Shown: positions 38,812-50,954, numbered from the stretch's first letter. The stretch is 64,000 nt of DNA from Bradyrhizobium liaoningense (GCF_018130825.1 NZ_JAFCJS010000003.1:124001-188000), one strand, 5' to 3'. A program made the numbers and translations. Notes: a model not told the origin generated them from the letters alone.

Positions 38812-39927
38812 ATGGCATTCGCAGGGAAGGTGTTCGAGCGGATCCGGTCGCGGCGCACGCAACTGGGGCTCGCGATCCGGGTCACGGTGGCCGCGACCGC
38901 GGCCTATGCCATCGCCACCGCGTTGCATCTGCTATTGCCGCTCTGGGCGGTGCTGACCTCGCTGATCGTGACCCAGATGAGCGTTGGCCGCTCGCTGAAG
39001 GCGACGCGCGACTACGTGCTGGGCACGATCGGCGGCGCCATCTATGGCGGCACGATTGCGATCATGATCCCCTATTCGAGCGAGGCGGGCCTGCTCGGTC
39101 TGCTCGTACTCTCGGTCGCCCCGCTCGCCTTCATCGCCGCGATCAATCCGAGCCTGAGCGCCGCCACCGTCACCGCGGTGATCGTGCTGCTGGTTCCGAC
39201 CATGCATCATTCCGATCCCATGACCTCGGCGATCGACCGCGTCAGCGAGGTCGGCGTCGGCGCCATCACGGGCCTCTTGGTCTCGTTCCTGGTGCTGCCC
39301 TCGCGCGCGGTGCGGCAGATTCGCGCCGCCGCCGCGCAATTGCTCGAGCTGATCGCGGATGCCCTCACCGAGCTGCTCGCCGGCCTGACGCGCGGCCGCG
39401 ACAACGACGCGCTGCACCTTATCCAGGACGGCATCGGCACGGCGATGGTCGGCATGAATGCGATCGGCGCCGAGGCCGAGCGCGAGCGTGCCGCGCGGCT
39501 GTCGAGCGGGCCCGACACCGGCCCGCTGCTGCGCACCGTGCTGCGGCTGCGCCACGACGTCGTGATGATCGGTCGCGCCACGGTGGTGCCGCTGCCGGTC
39601 GAGGTGCAGATGCGGCTTGCAGCTCCCTTGAATGAGGTCTCGACCGTGATCGCGCGCTTCCTGCGCTCGGCCGCCGCGGCCTTGCGCGAGGGCGCCGGAG
39701 CGCCGCCGATCCATCCCGTGCACGTCGCGCTTCAGCATTACGCCGAGGCGGTCGCATCCGTCCGTCATGACGGCCTGATCCGCGGTCATCCCGGCGACAC
39801 CGCCGAGCGCTTCTTCGCGCTCGGCTTCTCCCTGGAGCAGATGCACCAGAATCTCTGCGATCTCGACCGCGTCGTCGGCGAATGGTCGGAAATCGCAACC
39901 GACAAGTCCGTGCGCGTGGCGGAGTAA
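38812..39927 (+). CDS. FUSC-family membrane transporter (aromatic acid exporter-like)
   Basis: 371 residues. Six or so hydrophobic segments occupy residues 20-165 (VAATAAYAIATALHLLLPLWAVLTSLIV, then LGTIGGAIYGGTIAI, AVIVLLVPTM). The TQMSVGRSLKATRDYVLGTIGG segment is the FUSC signature. The remaining 200 residues are cytoplasmic and helical. Relatives export p-hydroxybenzoate (AaeB) or fusaric acid but usually need membrane-fusion partners, which are not adjacent. Monocistronic. Confidence 0.9.
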   Translation: MAFAGKVFERIRSRRTQLGLAIRVTVAATAAYAIATALHLLLPLWAVLTSLIVTQMSVGRSLKATRDYVLGTIGGAIYGGTIAIMIPYSSEAGLLGLLVLSVAPLAFIAAINPSLSAATVTAVIVLLVPTMHHSDPMTSAIDRVSEVGVGAITGLLVSFLVLPSRAVRQIRAAAAQLLELIADALTELLAGLTRGRDNDALHLIQDGIGTAMVGMNAIGAEAERERAARLSSGPDTGPLLRTVLRLRHDVVMIGRATVVPLPVEVQMRLAAPLNEVSTVIARFLRSAAAALREGAGAPPIHPVHVALQHYAEAVASVRHDGLIRGHPGDTAERFFALGFSLEQMHQNLCDLDRVVGEWSEIATDKSVRVAE

Positions 39928-39988
39928 GCAGAGCGTTTTCAAGCGAAGTGGATGCCGGTTCGCGAAGAAAACGCGTCAAAATAGAGTG

Positions 39989-41302
39989 CTAAAGATCGAA
40001 GAACGCGAGCTGCGTTGCATCGCGCCGCTCGATGCCGTCCGTCAGCGCTTTCAGCGCGATGTCGAAGCTCGGCTGCTTCTGCTCCAATTCCCAAGCGCCG
40101 TCGTGATCCCATTGGAAGCACCAGCCATAGCGCTCGCCGGGCTCGAGATGGAGCAGCAGGCAGCGGCTGACCTGCGAGGGTTCGGCGATCGGAATCAGAT
40201 GCTTCAATGAAACGCCGTACGCCTTCCGGAAATAGGCGCAGGCCTCTTCGAGCTCGTCCTCTGAATAGGCGATGAAGTCGAGGACATTGCGCAGCTGCGC
40301 GGCGAGCTCGCCCGGCGCATAGAAGCGCAGCTCGGAGGAGGATTCGGGCAGGCGCACCAGCAGTTCGGTCTCGCCCCGGGTCCGCAGGAAGTCGCGATAG
40401 TCGTCGGGCAGCCGGACGCCGAGCGTCTGCTCCGCAGCGCTGATATCCGCGTCGCTGACCGGCGTGGCGGGTCTCCAGCGCCAGCCCTTGGCCGATGTCC
40501 CCGCCTTGCGCCGCGCTTCATATTCCGCATATTCGGGAAGCCGCATGATGACGTCGTAGCCGCCGAAGCGCGACCATTGATAGGCGTCGTCGAAGGCTTC
40601 CTCCCGCCGTTCGGGAAAGAAGCCGCAGAGAAGTTCGGCACGCTGGCGAATGCGATCATGGCTCGGGGCGGTCCGGCATAAATGCTCGACGATCGCCAGC
40701 GCAGCGGCCGGATTGCTGGCGAGAAGATAGAGGCCGCTCAGCAACTCCAGGATCTCTCCTTCGAGGTCTCGCTCCGAGATGGACCATGCATAATGCGTCT
40801 GTCCGGCAGCCCGCCGTGCGTTGAGCGCAGCGCGCGCCTGGTCTGCATAGCGCAGGGTCTGCGCGAAGTCCTCGCCTGCGGTCTTGCCGTGATCGGCGGC
40901 GAGCAACAGATAAAGCGGCTCGTGCTCGGCCGGCGTGCCCCTGAGCGCTGCGATCTGCTTCGCCTGCTCGGCCAGCGGCGAACCGAGCACCAGGATCATC
41001 AGCTCATCGAGGCCCTTCTGCCAGTCCGGCTTGGCCTGCGGATCAGGTCCGAGGTCGCGCAGCGTGTAGTCGGTATGATCAGTCTCGACATAGCCCGCCG
41101 CGACCAGCTCGGCGACATGGCGGCGGAACGCCGCGGCGGCGTCCTCGATGTCGGAAAAGTCCTTGCGCAGATATTGATCCGATTCCGGATCGTCCTCCCG
41201 GTTCATGCGGACGCCGATCACCATGGGATCATTGCCCACGATCAGCATCAGCTCGCGATCGTCGTCGCCGGGCGGGCGATGGAAGAACTTTGCCAGATGC
41301 AT
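39989..41302 (-). CDS. SMI1/KNR4 family protein with N-terminal WGR-like region
   Basis: 437 residues. The C-terminal SMI1/KNR4 domain (about 285-420) shows SDADISAAEQTLGVRLPDDYRDFLRTRGE, then EDELEEACAYFRKAYG and GWCFQWDHDGAWELEQKQPSF. The N-terminus (about 1-75, SDQYLRKDFSDIEDAAAAFRRHVAELVAAGYVE) has the spacing of a WGR domain, though the WGR residues are missing. The middle is helical and TPR-like. SMI1/KNR4 proteins are often immunity proteins of polymorphic toxin systems, but no toxin gene is nearby. Confidence 0.85.
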   Translation of the reverse strand: MHLAKFFHRPPGDDDRELMLIVGNDPMVIGVRMNREDDPESDQYLRKDFSDIEDAAAAFRRHVAELVAAGYVETDHTDYTLRDLGPDPQAKPDWQKGLDELMILVLGSPLAEQAKQIAALRGTPAEHEPLYLLLAADHGKTAGEDFAQTLRYADQARAALNARRAAGQTHYAWSISERDLEGEILELLSGLYLLASNPAAALAIVEHLCRTAPSHDRIRQRAELLCGFFPERREEAFDDAYQWSRFGGYDVIMRLPEYAEYEARRKAGTSAKGWRWRPATPVSDADISAAEQTLGVRLPDDYRDFLRTRGETELLVRLPESSSELRFYAPGELAAQLRNVLDFIAYSEDELEEACAYFRKAYGVSLKHLIPIAEPSQVSRCLLLHLEPGERYGWCFQWDHDGAWELEQKQPSFDIALKALTDGIERRDATQLAFFDL

Positions 41303-41373
41303 GCGACCTCCGAAGGCGCCGCCGGCATCGGGGCGCCACGTCTCAGTCGCTCGCTCGAAGCAACCGGTTCACG

Positions 41374-42033
41374 TCAGCCGGGCTGACGCCGCGCGAGGCC
41401 CTTGCCCTGCATGCGCCAGAGCAGCAGGTCGATGCGGTCCTGGCCGAAGAACGGCTCGTTCTCGAACACGAAGGTCGGCACGCCCCAATGGCCCGAGGCG
41501 GCGTGGTCCTTCTCGTTCTCCGCGATCACCTGCTCGTAGCGATCCGGGTCGGCGATGATCGCTTCATCCATGGCCGCGAGATCGAAGCCGGCCTTCTCGG
41601 CCGCGCGTGCGAGATGGTCGCCCTCGTTCCAGCCCGAGACCGAACCGTCCCACAGCACGCGGGCGATCGCGTCTGTGAAGGCGAGCGAGCGTCCCTCAAG
41701 CTGCGCCATGGCGCCGAGGCGAGTCAGGCGATGGATGTAGGGCTGCTCGGCCGCGACGTCGAGCGTCGTCAGGTCCTGCACGACCGGATTGGGCCGGGGA
41801 AAGCGGAACGGAATGCCCTCATGCTCCGCCACGCGCGTGCTGTCGAGGACCACGTAGCGGATGAATTGCGGATTGGTCTTCTTGAAGAAGCCCGGCACGC
41901 GGATCGCCAGCGGATAGACCGGACGCAGGTTCACCGCGAGATCATACTCTTTGACCAGCTTCAGTGTCTTGGGCAGCGCCAGATAGCTGAAGGGACTGCG
42001 GTAGGAGTAGAAGAGGTCGACGGACAGCGTCAT
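41374..42033 (-). CDS. DSBA-family protein, 2-hydroxychromene-2-carboxylate isomerase-like
   Basis: 219 residues. FYSYRSPFSYLALPKTLKL near the N-terminus and WGVPTFVFENEPFFGQDRIDLLLW near the C-terminus are hallmarks of the kappa-class GST/HCCA isomerase subgroup of the thioredoxin fold; the nucleophile is Ser in SPFSY and there is no CxxC. HCCA isomerase acts in naphthalene degradation with glutathione, but most chromosomal relatives have unknown substrates. The start overlaps the DUF2867 gene by 4 bp. Confidence 0.88.
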   Translation of the reverse strand: MTLSVDLFYSYRSPFSYLALPKTLKLVKEYDLAVNLRPVYPLAIRVPGFFKKTNPQFIRYVVLDSTRVAEHEGIPFRFPRPNPVVQDLTTLDVAAEQPYIHRLTRLGAMAQLEGRSLAFTDAIARVLWDGSVSGWNEGDHLARAAEKAGFDLAAMDEAIIADPDRYEQVIAENEKDHAASGHWGVPTFVFENEPFFGQDRIDLLLWRMQGKGLARRQPG

Positions 42034-42518
42034 CGGGCCGCCTCCACGATGCGTCCCATCATGCCGCGGACCACGAGCTTGTGGAAGGGCATGATGAGGG
42101 CGAGGTAGCTCCGGCCCAGAAGATTGTGCGTGCGCACCAGCGTGGTCGAGGTGACCTGGCGGCTCGCGGTATCGCCCGCGACCTCGACGACGAGGCGGAA
42201 GTCGAGATGAGAATCGTTGAAGCCGGCGACCAGCTGCTCCGGCGTCTCGCTCACCACCGGAAACAGGCCGATCAGGCCGTGCGGCGCCGGCGCGCCTTCG
42301 CCCGAGGTCTTCAGCCCGAACGGTGTCACCAGAATGTTGCGCAGCCGCAGCAGCACGTCGATCCAGCGAGGTCCGTGCAGCACCATCCGGACGCAGGCCT
42401 CGCGCGCATCGATCCTCGCCGCGCCGATCTCGACGCGAAACGCATCGATGAACTGCGCGCCCGCCAGCACCGCGCCGGCGTCGACATTGGGGGTGACTTC
42501 GCGGACCGTCCCGATCAT
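42030..42518 (-). CDS. DUF2867 domain-containing protein
   Basis: 162 residues from ATG 42518, which overlaps the MATE gene stop by 4 bp; the frame is open further upstream inside the MATE gene. IGLFPVVSETPEQLVAGFNDSHLDF and the C-terminal VRTHNLLGRSYLALIMPFHKLVV are typical of DUF2867, a SRPBCC-like fold of about 160 residues. Function unknown. It is the central gene of a MATE-DUF2867-isomerase operon. Confidence 0.88.
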   Translation of the reverse strand: MIGTVREVTPNVDAGAVLAGAQFIDAFRVEIGAARIDAREACVRMVLHGPRWIDVLLRLRNILVTPFGLKTSGEGAPAPHGLIGLFPVVSETPEQLVAGFNDSHLDFRLVVEVAGDTASRQVTSTTLVRTHNLLGRSYLALIMPFHKLVVRGMMGRIVEAAR

Positions 42519-43909
42519 CCCGCCAGTTTGCGCGCCAGCATCCGGAAGCGCAAGATCAACAGGGCGGCATAGACGAACGAGCCGATCGAGAAGCCGATCC
42601 AGACGCCGACCGCGCCCAGTCCCGTGTGGAAAGCCAGCACCCAGGCGATGGGAAAGGCGACGCACCAATAGCCGATCGCCGCGAACACCAGCGTCATCCG
42701 GGTGTCATTGATGCCGCGCAGCGCCCCGCCCATGATGGTCTGGAGGCCGTCGGCGATGAAGAAGCTCGCGCCGACCAGCAGCAATGTCGCCGTCAGCTCC
42801 ACCGTTGCCGCGCTGGCCTCGCCGCGGCCGAAGAACAGCCGCCCGAGCTCGTAGCGGCCGAGAACGATCGCGACGGTCAGGGCGGAGACGAACGCGATCC
42901 CGAGCACCGCTGCGACGAGACCCGCGCGCCTCACCGCGACCATGTCGTCGCGGCCGAAGGCGTGGCCGACGCGCACTGTTGCCGCCATGCTGATGCCCAG
43001 CGGCACCATGAACAGCACGGCGGTGACCTGGAGCGCGATCTGGTGCGCGGCGAGCGCCGTGGTCGAGATCAGCCCCATCAGCAGCGCGGCCGAGGAGAAC
43101 AGGCCGTATTCCAGCAGCAGGGAAAACGAGATCGGCGCGCCGACCGCGACGAGCTGGTGCATCAAGGGCCAGTCGATCCGCCAGAGACGGGCGAGCGGAT
43201 GATAGTCGGCGAACGGTTTGCGCAGCCCTGCGATCGCGAGCGCGGCGAGGAAGGTGCCGAGATTGACCAGCGTGGTCCCAAGCCCCGCACCGAACAGGCC
43301 GAGCTCCGGCAGCCCGAACCGGCCGTGGATCAGCGCATAGACCAGCACGGCATTGACCGGGATCGCCGCGACCGTGATCCACAGCGGCGCCTGCGGCCGG
43401 TTCACCGCGCTCATCATGCTGCGCAGCGCGATGAAGCCGAGCGCCGGCGCAATGCCCCAGGCAAGGCCGTTCAGGTAGCGCTGCGCCAGCGCGGCCGATT
43501 GCGGCACCTGACCGAGCGCGAGCAGGATCTGCTCGCCATAGAGCGGCGAGGCCATCATCGGCAGCGAGATCAGCAGCGCGGCCCAAAGGCCGACACGCAG
43601 CGAGCGGCGGATGCGCCTGACATCGCCGGCGCCGAACGCCTGCGCCGCCAGCGGCGACACCGCGGACATCAGGCCGAGCCCGAAGGTGAAGCTGACGAAA
43701 TAGACCGTATGCGCCAGCGCGGCGGCGGCGACCGCGCTCTCACCGAGGTGACCGATCATCGCGAGATCGGTCGTGATCATCGCGATCTGCCCGAGCTGCG
43801 TCAGCATCATCGGCACGGCCAGCCGCAGCGTCTCGACGAACTCGTCGGCGAGACGGCCTTGCGGCACGCCGGCTTGCGGCTGCGCTTGATGTTGGACGGT
43901 GTCGAGCAT
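42515..43909 (-). CDS. MATE-family multidrug efflux transporter (NorM type)
   Basis: 464 residues with twelve hydrophobic segments in two homologous halves (LGQIAMITTDLAMIGHLGESAVAAAALAH in the first, HQIALQVTAVLFMVPLGISMAATVRVG in the second). MATE proteins export cationic drugs or organic acids using Na+ or H+. It is the first gene of the coupled operon; the two small downstream genes may modify or handle the exported compound, but this is inference. Confidence 0.93.
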   Translation of the reverse strand: MLDTVQHQAQPQAGVPQGRLADEFVETLRLAVPMMLTQLGQIAMITTDLAMIGHLGESAVAAAALAHTVYFVSFTFGLGLMSAVSPLAAQAFGAGDVRRIRRSLRVGLWAALLISLPMMASPLYGEQILLALGQVPQSAALAQRYLNGLAWGIAPALGFIALRSMMSAVNRPQAPLWITVAAIPVNAVLVYALIHGRFGLPELGLFGAGLGTTLVNLGTFLAALAIAGLRKPFADYHPLARLWRIDWPLMHQLVAVGAPISFSLLLEYGLFSSAALLMGLISTTALAAHQIALQVTAVLFMVPLGISMAATVRVGHAFGRDDMVAVRRAGLVAAVLGIAFVSALTVAIVLGRYELGRLFFGRGEASAATVELTATLLLVGASFFIADGLQTIMGGALRGINDTRMTLVFAAIGYWCVAFPIAWVLAFHTGLGAVGVWIGFSIGSFVYAALLILRFRMLARKLAG

Positions 43910-43946
43910 GGCGGCTCATTAGCACAGCCACACGTCGAAAACATGG

Positions 43947-44049
43947 CCCGTGTCCCGGACGCAGTGCAGCGCGTAGCGCTGCTCCGCAGAGCCGGGACCC
44001 AGAAGCCAGCAGCGCATCACCGATGTGCTGCGCTGCGTCCGGGGCACGA
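43947..44049. repeat. Family I palindromic repeat
   Basis: CCCGTGTCCCGGACGCAGTG at the left and GCTGCGCTGCGTCCGGGGCAC at the right, with a second nested arm GCGCGTAGCGC. It lies in the 323-bp gap between the MATE gene and murA, followed by a family A copy and a short family F hairpin. Confidence 0.75.
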
Positions 44050-44085
44050 GATGGGTGTGGGATGCTCTATCCGCTAGCTCGGAAT

Positions 44086-44179
44086 CGTAGGGTGGGCAAA
44101 GGCGCACTTGCGCCGTGCCCACCACCTGTCAAATGCTGCATGGAAGCCGTGGGCACGCTTCGCTTTGCCCACCCCACGA
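44086..44179. repeat. Family A palindromic repeat, copy 3
   Basis: TCGTAGGGTGGGCAAAGGCG then GCGCCGTGCCCACC at the left; GTGGGCACGC and CGCTTTGCCCACCCCACGA at the right. The layout is identical to the copy at 34368. A small CTTCTCCCGCAAGGGGAGAAGG hairpin follows at 44200-44222, directly before the murA stop. Confidence 0.88.
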
Positions 44180-44232
44180 TACTGTGGGAAGGGCACCACC
44201 TTCTCCCGCAAGGGGAGAAGGAAGAAAGAACC

Positions 44233-45528
44233 TCAGCTCTTCCGTTCCGGCACGCGCTTGATCTTCGCGCCCAGCGCGTTCAGCCGTTCCTCGATGCGCT
44301 CGTAGCCGCGTTCGATCTGGTCGGCGTTGTTGATCGTGGACGTGCCCTCGGCGCAGACGGCGGCCAGCAGCATCGCCATGCCGGCGCGGATGTCGGGCGA
44401 GATCATCGATGCGCCGCGCAGGCGGCTGGGGCCTGCGATGATGGCACGATGAGGATCGCAGAGAACAATTCTTGCGCCCATCGCGATCAGCTTGTCGACG
44501 AAGAACATCCTGGATTCGAACATCTTCTCGAACATCAGGATCACGCCTTCGCATTGCGTGGCGGTGACGATCGCGATCGACATCAAATCGGCCGGGAAGG
44601 CCGGCCACGGCTGGTCCTCGAGCTTGGGCACATGGCCGCCGAAATCGTCCTGGATCTTCAATGTTTGATTGGATGGCACGATGAGATCGTCGCCCTCGAC
44701 CCGGCAGACGATGCCGAGCCGCTCAAAACCCATGCGGATCGAGCGCAGATGCTCGACGCCCGATCGCACGATGCGAAGCTGCGAGCGCGTCACGGCGGCA
44801 AGGCCGATCAGCGAGCCGACCTCGATATGGTCGGGCTGGATCCGGTAGGTCGTTTCTCCCAGCGTCGCCGGACCATGGATGACCATGGTGTTGGTGCCGA
44901 TGCCCTCGATCTTGGCGCCGAGCGCGACCAGGAAGTTGGCAAGGTCCTGCACATGCGGCTCGGACGCGGCGTTGCGTAAATATGTGACGCCGTCCGCGGC
45001 GACCGCCGCCACCAGCGCGTTCTCGGTCGCGGTCACGCTCGGCTCGTCCAGGAACACGTCGGCACCGGCGAGCTTCGCCGCGCGGAATTCGAGCCGGTCG
45101 GTCGCGGTGACCTTCGCGCCGAGCTGTTCGAGCGCCAGCACATGGGTGTCGAGCCGGCGCCGGCCGATGACGTCGCCGCCCGGCGGCGGCAGCATCACCT
45201 CGCCGCAGCGGGCGAGCAGGGGACCGGCGAGCAGGATCGAGGCGCGGATGCGGACGCACAGCTCGGGGTCGAGGTCGGCGGCGCGGATGCTCTTGGCATG
45301 GATGTGAAGCGTGTTGCGCGCGGTCCATTCCGCGGAAGCGCCGACCGAGCGGATCAGCTCGACCAGCGTCTCGGTGTCGCGGATCCGCGGCACGTTCTCC
45401 AGCGTCACCGGATGCTCGGTGAGCAGAGCGGCGGCGATGATCGGCAGCGCCGAATTCTTGTTGCCGGACGGCTCGATCGAGCCCGAGAGCCGGTGACCGC
45501 CCTCGACGATGTACTGGATGGGCGCCAC
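44233..45528 (-). CDS. murA: MurA-like UDP-N-acetylglucosamine 1-carboxyvinyltransferase with Asp at the Cys115 position
   Basis: 431 residues, GTG start with GGAGAG upstream. The EPT/RTPC fold is clear: SGNKNSALPI (Lys24 matches catalytic Lys22), RIRASILLAGPLLAR, and PADLMSIAIVTATQCEGV with the conserved Asp. The flexible-loop segment that reads LPGGC in E. coli MurA reads PPPGGD here; the codon GAC is at 45172-45174 (residue 119). An Asp at this site is known in Mycobacterium and Chlamydia MurA and gives fosfomycin insensitivity while keeping activity. It could be a second MurA paralogue rather than the housekeeping copy. Confidence 0.92.
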   Translation of the reverse strand: MAPIQYIVEGGHRLSGSIEPSGNKNSALPIIAAALLTEHPVTLENVPRIRDTETLVELIRSVGASAEWTARNTLHIHAKSIRAADLDPELCVRIRASILLAGPLLARCGEVMLPPPGGDVIGRRRLDTHVLALEQLGAKVTATDRLEFRAAKLAGADVFLDEPSVTATENALVAAVAADGVTYLRNAASEPHVQDLANFLVALGAKIEGIGTNTMVIHGPATLGETTYRIQPDHIEVGSLIGLAAVTRSQLRIVRSGVEHLRSIRMGFERLGIVCRVEGDDLIVPSNQTLKIQDDFGGHVPKLEDQPWPAFPADLMSIAIVTATQCEGVILMFEKMFESRMFFVDKLIAMGARIVLCDPHRAIIAGPSRLRGASMISPDIRAGMAMLLAAVCAEGTSTINNADQIERGYERIEERLNALGAKIKRVPERKS

Positions 45529-45658
45529 GGGGATCTCTCCGTCCTGATGGGTTGGGGCGGGCTGCTTTGGAGGCGGAAACTATAGGGAATTGAGCGCGGT
45601 AGCAATTGTGCAGGGCGCGATTCGGAGCCTGCTTGCCGGCCTTGGAGACGCCGCCAGA

Positions 45659-45770
45659 CCCTCATGGTGAGGAGCGCGGAACGCGCGTCTCGAACCATCA
45701 GAGGCCCGGCTTTCGCCCCCGGCTATCCTTCGAGACGCCCGCTGTCGCGGGCTCCTCAGGATGAGGACCT
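45659..45770. repeat. Family E palindromic repeat, copy 1
   Basis: CCTCATGGTGAGGAGCGCGG then CGCGTCTCGAACCATCAGAGG at the left; ATCCTTCGAGACGCCCGCTG then GGGCTCCTCAGGATGAGG at the right. A second copy starts at 63889. It fills the gap between murA and the next gene. Confidence 0.82.
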
Positions 45771-45790
45771 GAGTTCGTGGCAGGCGCCCG

Positions 45791-46255
45791 TCAAAGCAGT
45801 CCGATGATATTTCCCACCACATAAAGAATGACGATCAGCATCAGCACGCCCATGGCCAGGAAGGAGATTTCGACGGCAATGGCGCCGGCCCCGAGCGCGG
45901 CTGCGACGCCTGAAAGGAGCCGTTCCTCGCGAAACACGAGGGCCAGGACCGAGAGCAGGATGGCAAGCAGGCCGAGCGAGATCGCACCGATCGAGGACGC
46001 CTCCCTCAACTGGCTTCCCGTCGACTTCTCCCGCGGCGGGGCCTGGTACTCGACGCCCTTGACGCGCGCGATCAGGCGATCCTTCAGGCGATGGCCGGTA
46101 TCGACGATCACCTTGTCCGCCGGCGGTGGCGGGTAGATCACCGGGATGACCCAATGTGGCAACACGGCCGCGATCAGCGCCAGCACGCCGACGATGCTAC
46201 CAATCACGCCGAGACGGCGGGAGGGGAGGGCAGGGCTGGTTGCGGAGGCGGTCAT
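45791..46255 (-). CDS. Hypothetical membrane protein
   Basis: 154 residues. One hydrophobic segment near the N-terminus (VIGSIVGVLALIAAVLPHWV), a basic soluble stretch (about 50-85), then two or three further hydrophobic segments to the C-terminus (AISLGLLAILLSVLALVF, VAAALGAGAIAVEISFL, GVLMLIVILYVVGNII). I do not recognise a family. It is probably in the inner membrane. Upstream of murA on the same strand but separated by a repeat. Confidence 0.8.
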   Translation of the reverse strand: MTASATSPALPSRRLGVIGSIVGVLALIAAVLPHWVIPVIYPPPPADKVIVDTGHRLKDRLIARVKGVEYQAPPREKSTGSQLREASSIGAISLGLLAILLSVLALVFREERLLSGVAAALGAGAIAVEISFLAMGVLMLIVILYVVGNIIGLL

Positions 46256-46417
46256 GGCGTGGCGCTGTCCCGGCCGGAATTGGCCGCTGGGTTCATGCCA
46301 TTTGGTCGTGATGGCGGAGGGTGAGGTTCAGGGGCTGCGGCTCTAGCCCGGTTGCTCGGTGTTGCCGCAACGGTGATCTGCTTCCTCTCCCGCAAGCCGG
46401 AGAGCTTACATCGCGTT

Positions 46418-47095
46418 TCAATTGCGGAACAAATTGATTGCGCCGCCCTCGCCTTTGACTTCGAAATACATGAGATCGATGTAGATCGCAGCCGCAAGAA
46501 CCAGCGCTCGTTCATCTTCTGTCAGGCTGCGTTCCAGATACTCCACCAGAAAATTATCGTGGTCGGTGAAAAGTTCAGCGCCGAGGCCGGACCATTTTTT
46601 CGCAACGCGCGCGTGCTCTCGCCCTCCGCGCATGAACGGAAAGGTCCATACGCGCCAAAATGGCGAACTGACTTCGAGCACCACTCTCCCCTGCGCATCG
46701 TGCACATGGAAGGTCTTGGTGAGAATCGAAAACTGACGCTCGATGGTTCCGATGAGGCGGCTGTCGCGCGAACGCAGCTCCAGACACTGAAAGAACCAGC
46801 GGAAGGGATGAATCCCGCGCATGACCGGCTGTCGGGCGCCGTCGAAAAAATGAACCTCAAAAGAGCGCCAATGCCCAAATGCCTGGCGTCCGAGGAAGCC
46901 GAGAATTCCCTTTTGCTGTTCGGCCGCATAGAGCAGATCGCGGCCATTTTCATCGCGGATGCGATACTTGTTGCGGGTTTCGAAGCCGAAGAGTTCGGCC
47001 ATTTCGAAGACCTGCTGCACGTACATTTGGCGCTGCTCGGCTAAAATCGGCAACATGTCGCTCGGACCTCTTCCAAGATCTGCCTTCAGGTCCAT
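46418..47095 (-). CDS. Phospholipid scramblase-related protein
   Basis: 225 residues from ATG 47095, with GGAG 8 nt upstream; the longer open frame upstream is made from repeat sequence. FEMAELFGFETRNKYRI, DENGRDLLYAAEQQ, RSFEVHFFDGARQPVM and IERQFSILTKTFHVHDAQGRV follow the beta-barrel layout of the scramblase/LURP-one (Tubby-like) superfamily. The eukaryotic Cys-rich and C-terminal membrane helix elements are absent. Bacterial members have no established function. Confidence 0.78.
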   Translation of the reverse strand: MDLKADLGRGPSDMLPILAEQRQMYVQQVFEMAELFGFETRNKYRIRDENGRDLLYAAEQQKGILGFLGRQAFGHWRSFEVHFFDGARQPVMRGIHPFRWFFQCLELRSRDSRLIGTIERQFSILTKTFHVHDAQGRVVLEVSSPFWRVWTFPFMRGGREHARVAKKWSGLGAELFTDHDNFLVEYLERSLTEDERALVLAAAIYIDLMYFEVKGEGGAINLFRN

Positions 47096-47263
47096 CGCGC
47101 CGGCTCCACATTGGCTCCGGCGCCCTCGTCCAGCGAGCTGCGTGAAATTCGCGTTGGCAACGTGGCACGCGGCCGATGGGCCTACGCCACTTCGTCGCGA
47201 TTGCGGGGGGTGAGGTTCAGGGGATGCGGCGGCACGTTTGGTATCGCCACGAAGGTGGTGCGC

Positions 47264-47400
47264 CCCCTCTCCCGCTTGCGGGGGAGGGTTGGGATGGGGG
47301 GGCTTCCGCGTCGGGATTATTGAGGAAGTCTCTGCGTGGCGAAAACCCTCACCCGCCGCGCTCTGCGAGCGCGTCGGCCTCTCCCGCAAGCGGGAGAGGC
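47264..47400. repeat. Family F palindromic repeat, long copy
   Basis: CCCCTCTCCCGCTTGCGGGG then GAGGGTTGGGATGGGGGG at the left; CCCTCACCCGCC and CCTCTCCCGCAAGCGGGAGAGG at the right, about 137 bp in all. It ends 10 bp before the gyrB stop codon. Short relatives are at 35637, 44200 and 46383. Confidence 0.82.
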
Positions 47401-47410
47401 ACGGAAGACC

Positions 47411-50813
<3,403 letters not shown>

Positions 50814-50850
50814 GCTCGCTCTCCAGGGGTATCGCGCGTCGTGATCTTCG

Positions 50851-50925
50851 CGCGATGCAGCGGCTGCGACACATCCCGCCGCCGCTTCCAGACGACTAGT
50901 CGCCTCGGGAACCGGACAGGTTCAA
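50851..50925 (-). promoter_or_regulatory. Duplicated promoter/operator block, copy A
   Basis: On the minus strand: TTGAAC, 17 bp, CGACTA, then GTCGCAGCC about 48 nt before the ATG at 50813. The inverted repeat GAACC-N5-GGTTC overlaps the -35-like hexamer. The same layout precedes the two paralogous genes upstream (53145-53218 and 54001-54072). Confidence 0.65.
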
Positions 50926-50954
50926 CCTGGCCGTTACAGGCACAGGCGGCGGGA

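Noticed and set aside
39989..41302. Toxin-immunity locus
   Set aside because: Only the SMI1-like protein is present; neighbours are a FUSC transporter and metabolic genes.
50905..50930. tRNA T-arm resemblance of GGTTCAA in the control blocks
   Set aside because: No acceptor, D-arm or anticodon arm can be built around any of the three copies.
50908..50935. EcfG-type promoter (GGAAC...CGTT) in the paralogue control block
   Set aside because: On the plus strand GGAAC is followed by CGTT only after 19 bp, outside the usual 16-18, points away from the genes and is found in copy A only.
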